Origin: Planctomycetia bacterium
GTDB lineage: Bacteria; Planctomycetota; Phycisphaerae; Phycisphaerales; SM1A02
Reading direction: 5' to 3'
Length of the DNA stretch: 6,690 nucleotides
NCBI GenBank assembly: GCA_009936695.1
Contig: JAACEA010000433.1
Span: 1 to 6,690, forward strand
This document shows positions 6,109 to 6,690 of this stretch, one piece after another; the first letter of the stretch is position 1; every line of letters starts with the position of its first letter. Under the pieces are notes generated by a model that was not told the DNA's origin, searched no databases, and saw nothing but the letters and a program-made list of their open reading frames with translations. The translations under genes and the position numbers were made by a program.

Positions 6109-6690
6109 ATGCACAGCACCGTGAACCATCGAACCCTCGGCCGGACGGGCCTCTCCAGTCTTCTGCTCGCCTCCGTGGCATCGGTCGCATCGGCCATGGT
6201 GTTGCTTGGTGCGCCGGCGGCCGCGGCGGCGATGCAGGCGAAGCCGACGCGGGTCCGGGCCGTGCCGCTCACGCCGGCTCGGCCGATGGCGCCGGCGACG
6301 CCCGTGGACGTCACCGATGCGGATCCCGGGGCCGTGATGCCGGACCCGGCGGATGGAGGCGAGCCGACTCCAGGCGAGGCGACGGATGATTCGCCGGGAC
6401 CGGACGAAGTCGCCCGTCTGCGACGGCTCCATGACGCCCTGCCGCCCGACGAGCAGATGGCCATGCGCGCCTTCTACGAGGCGCTCGAGATCGATCTGCT
6501 CGCCCGCTTCGCCGAGCTCGATGCCGCGGCGGGCAAGGCGCCGCCGCTTCTTCCGTCGATCAGCCGCAAGAAGTTCGCTCGGACGCCGCAGGCCGTGCTT
6601 GCCGCCCGCACGAAACTCGGGCTCGCGCAACAGGATCGACCCGATGAGCAGGCGAAGCCCGCCGAGGTCGCCGAGTGGCTGCATCTGAAC
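6109..6690 (+). CDS. Exported protein of unknown family, 5' part
   Basis: The frame is open to the window edge, giving 194 residues from the ATG at 6109. The N-terminus is a likely signal peptide: basic start (NHRTLGR), a hydrophobic stretch LSSLLLASVASVASAMVLLG, then an alanine run and a probable cleavage before MQAK (about residue 42). Residues about 42-98 are rich in Pro, Ala and Asp and look disordered. From about residue 98 the protein becomes helical and structured (VARLRRLHDALPPDEQMAMRAF, then IDLLARFAELDAA, then FARTPQAVLAARTKLGL). I do not recognise the family. The chosen start has AGGA at 6094-6097, eleven bases away, which is modest. In-frame ATGs at 6058 and 6076 would add 17 or 11 mostly polar residues and lack better ribosome sites. 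It is not BatD as far as seen. It may belong to the same transcript, but the spacer leaves room for its own promoter. Confidence 0.82.
   Translation, partial: MHSTVNHRTLGRTGLSSLLLASVASVASAMVLLGAPAAAAAMQAKPTRVRAVPLTPARPMAPATPVDVTDADPGAVMPDPADGGEPTPGEATDDSPGPDEVARLRRLHDALPPDEQMAMRAFYEALEIDLLARFAELDAAAGKAPPLLPSISRKKFARTPQAVLAARTKLGLAQQDRPDEQAKPAEVAEWLHLN

Noticed and set aside
5362..6684. Long open frame on the minus strand (440 codons) across the BatC-position gene and the exported protein gene
   Set aside because: It is antisense to two well-supported genes, gives an Arg/Gly/His-rich low-complexity product with no recognisable domain, and is expected from the high G+C third positions of the + strand genes.

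Overview
The window is very G+C-rich throughout and every supported gene lies on the + strand. Codon third positions are overwhelmingly G or C. The protein styles and the MoxR/DUF58/VWA gene set fit a planctomycete-type bacterium, perhaps of the Phycisphaerae. That placement is inference from style and gene content; no rRNA or other marker gene is present.

Layout: positions 1-429 hold the 3' part of a thioredoxin-fold protein that has lost its CxxC pair. After a 56-base gap, a tightly packed run of six genes follows: a MoxR AAA+ ATPase (486-1487), a DUF58 protein (1487-2386), a signal-peptide/one-TM protein with a cytoplasmic tail (2383-3222), a BatA-like von Willebrand A (VWA) membrane protein (3219-3959, with in-frame continuation to 4127), a BatB-like VWA membrane protein (4121-5113), and a membrane-anchored helical protein in the usual place of BatC (5113-6006). 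A roughly 100-base spacer, of which the first 51 bases drop to about half G+C, leads into the 5' part of an exported protein of unknown family (6109 to the window edge).

This is a Bat (Bacteroides aerotolerance)-type operon. In the known model, a MoxR ATPase acts as a chaperone-like partner of DUF58 and VWA/MIDAS proteins that assemble at the inner membrane, with links to stress tolerance and envelope integrity. The genes are chained by stop/start overlaps of 1-4 bases, mostly with good GGAGG-type ribosome sites, so they are probably co-transcribed and translationally coupled.

The most notable observation is an in-frame TAG at codon 247 of the BatA-like gene. The same frame stays open for 55 more codons with coding-type base use, encodes the C-terminal helix and transmembrane anchor expected of a BatA protein, and ends in a TGA that overlaps the batB start. 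Without those codons the protein lacks its C-terminal anchor, and the operon has its only sizeable internal gap. The possible explanations are a recent nonsense mutation, a sequence error, stop-codon readthrough, or a split gene. No CRISPR array, tRNA, rRNA, insertion sequence or convincing terminator was seen.
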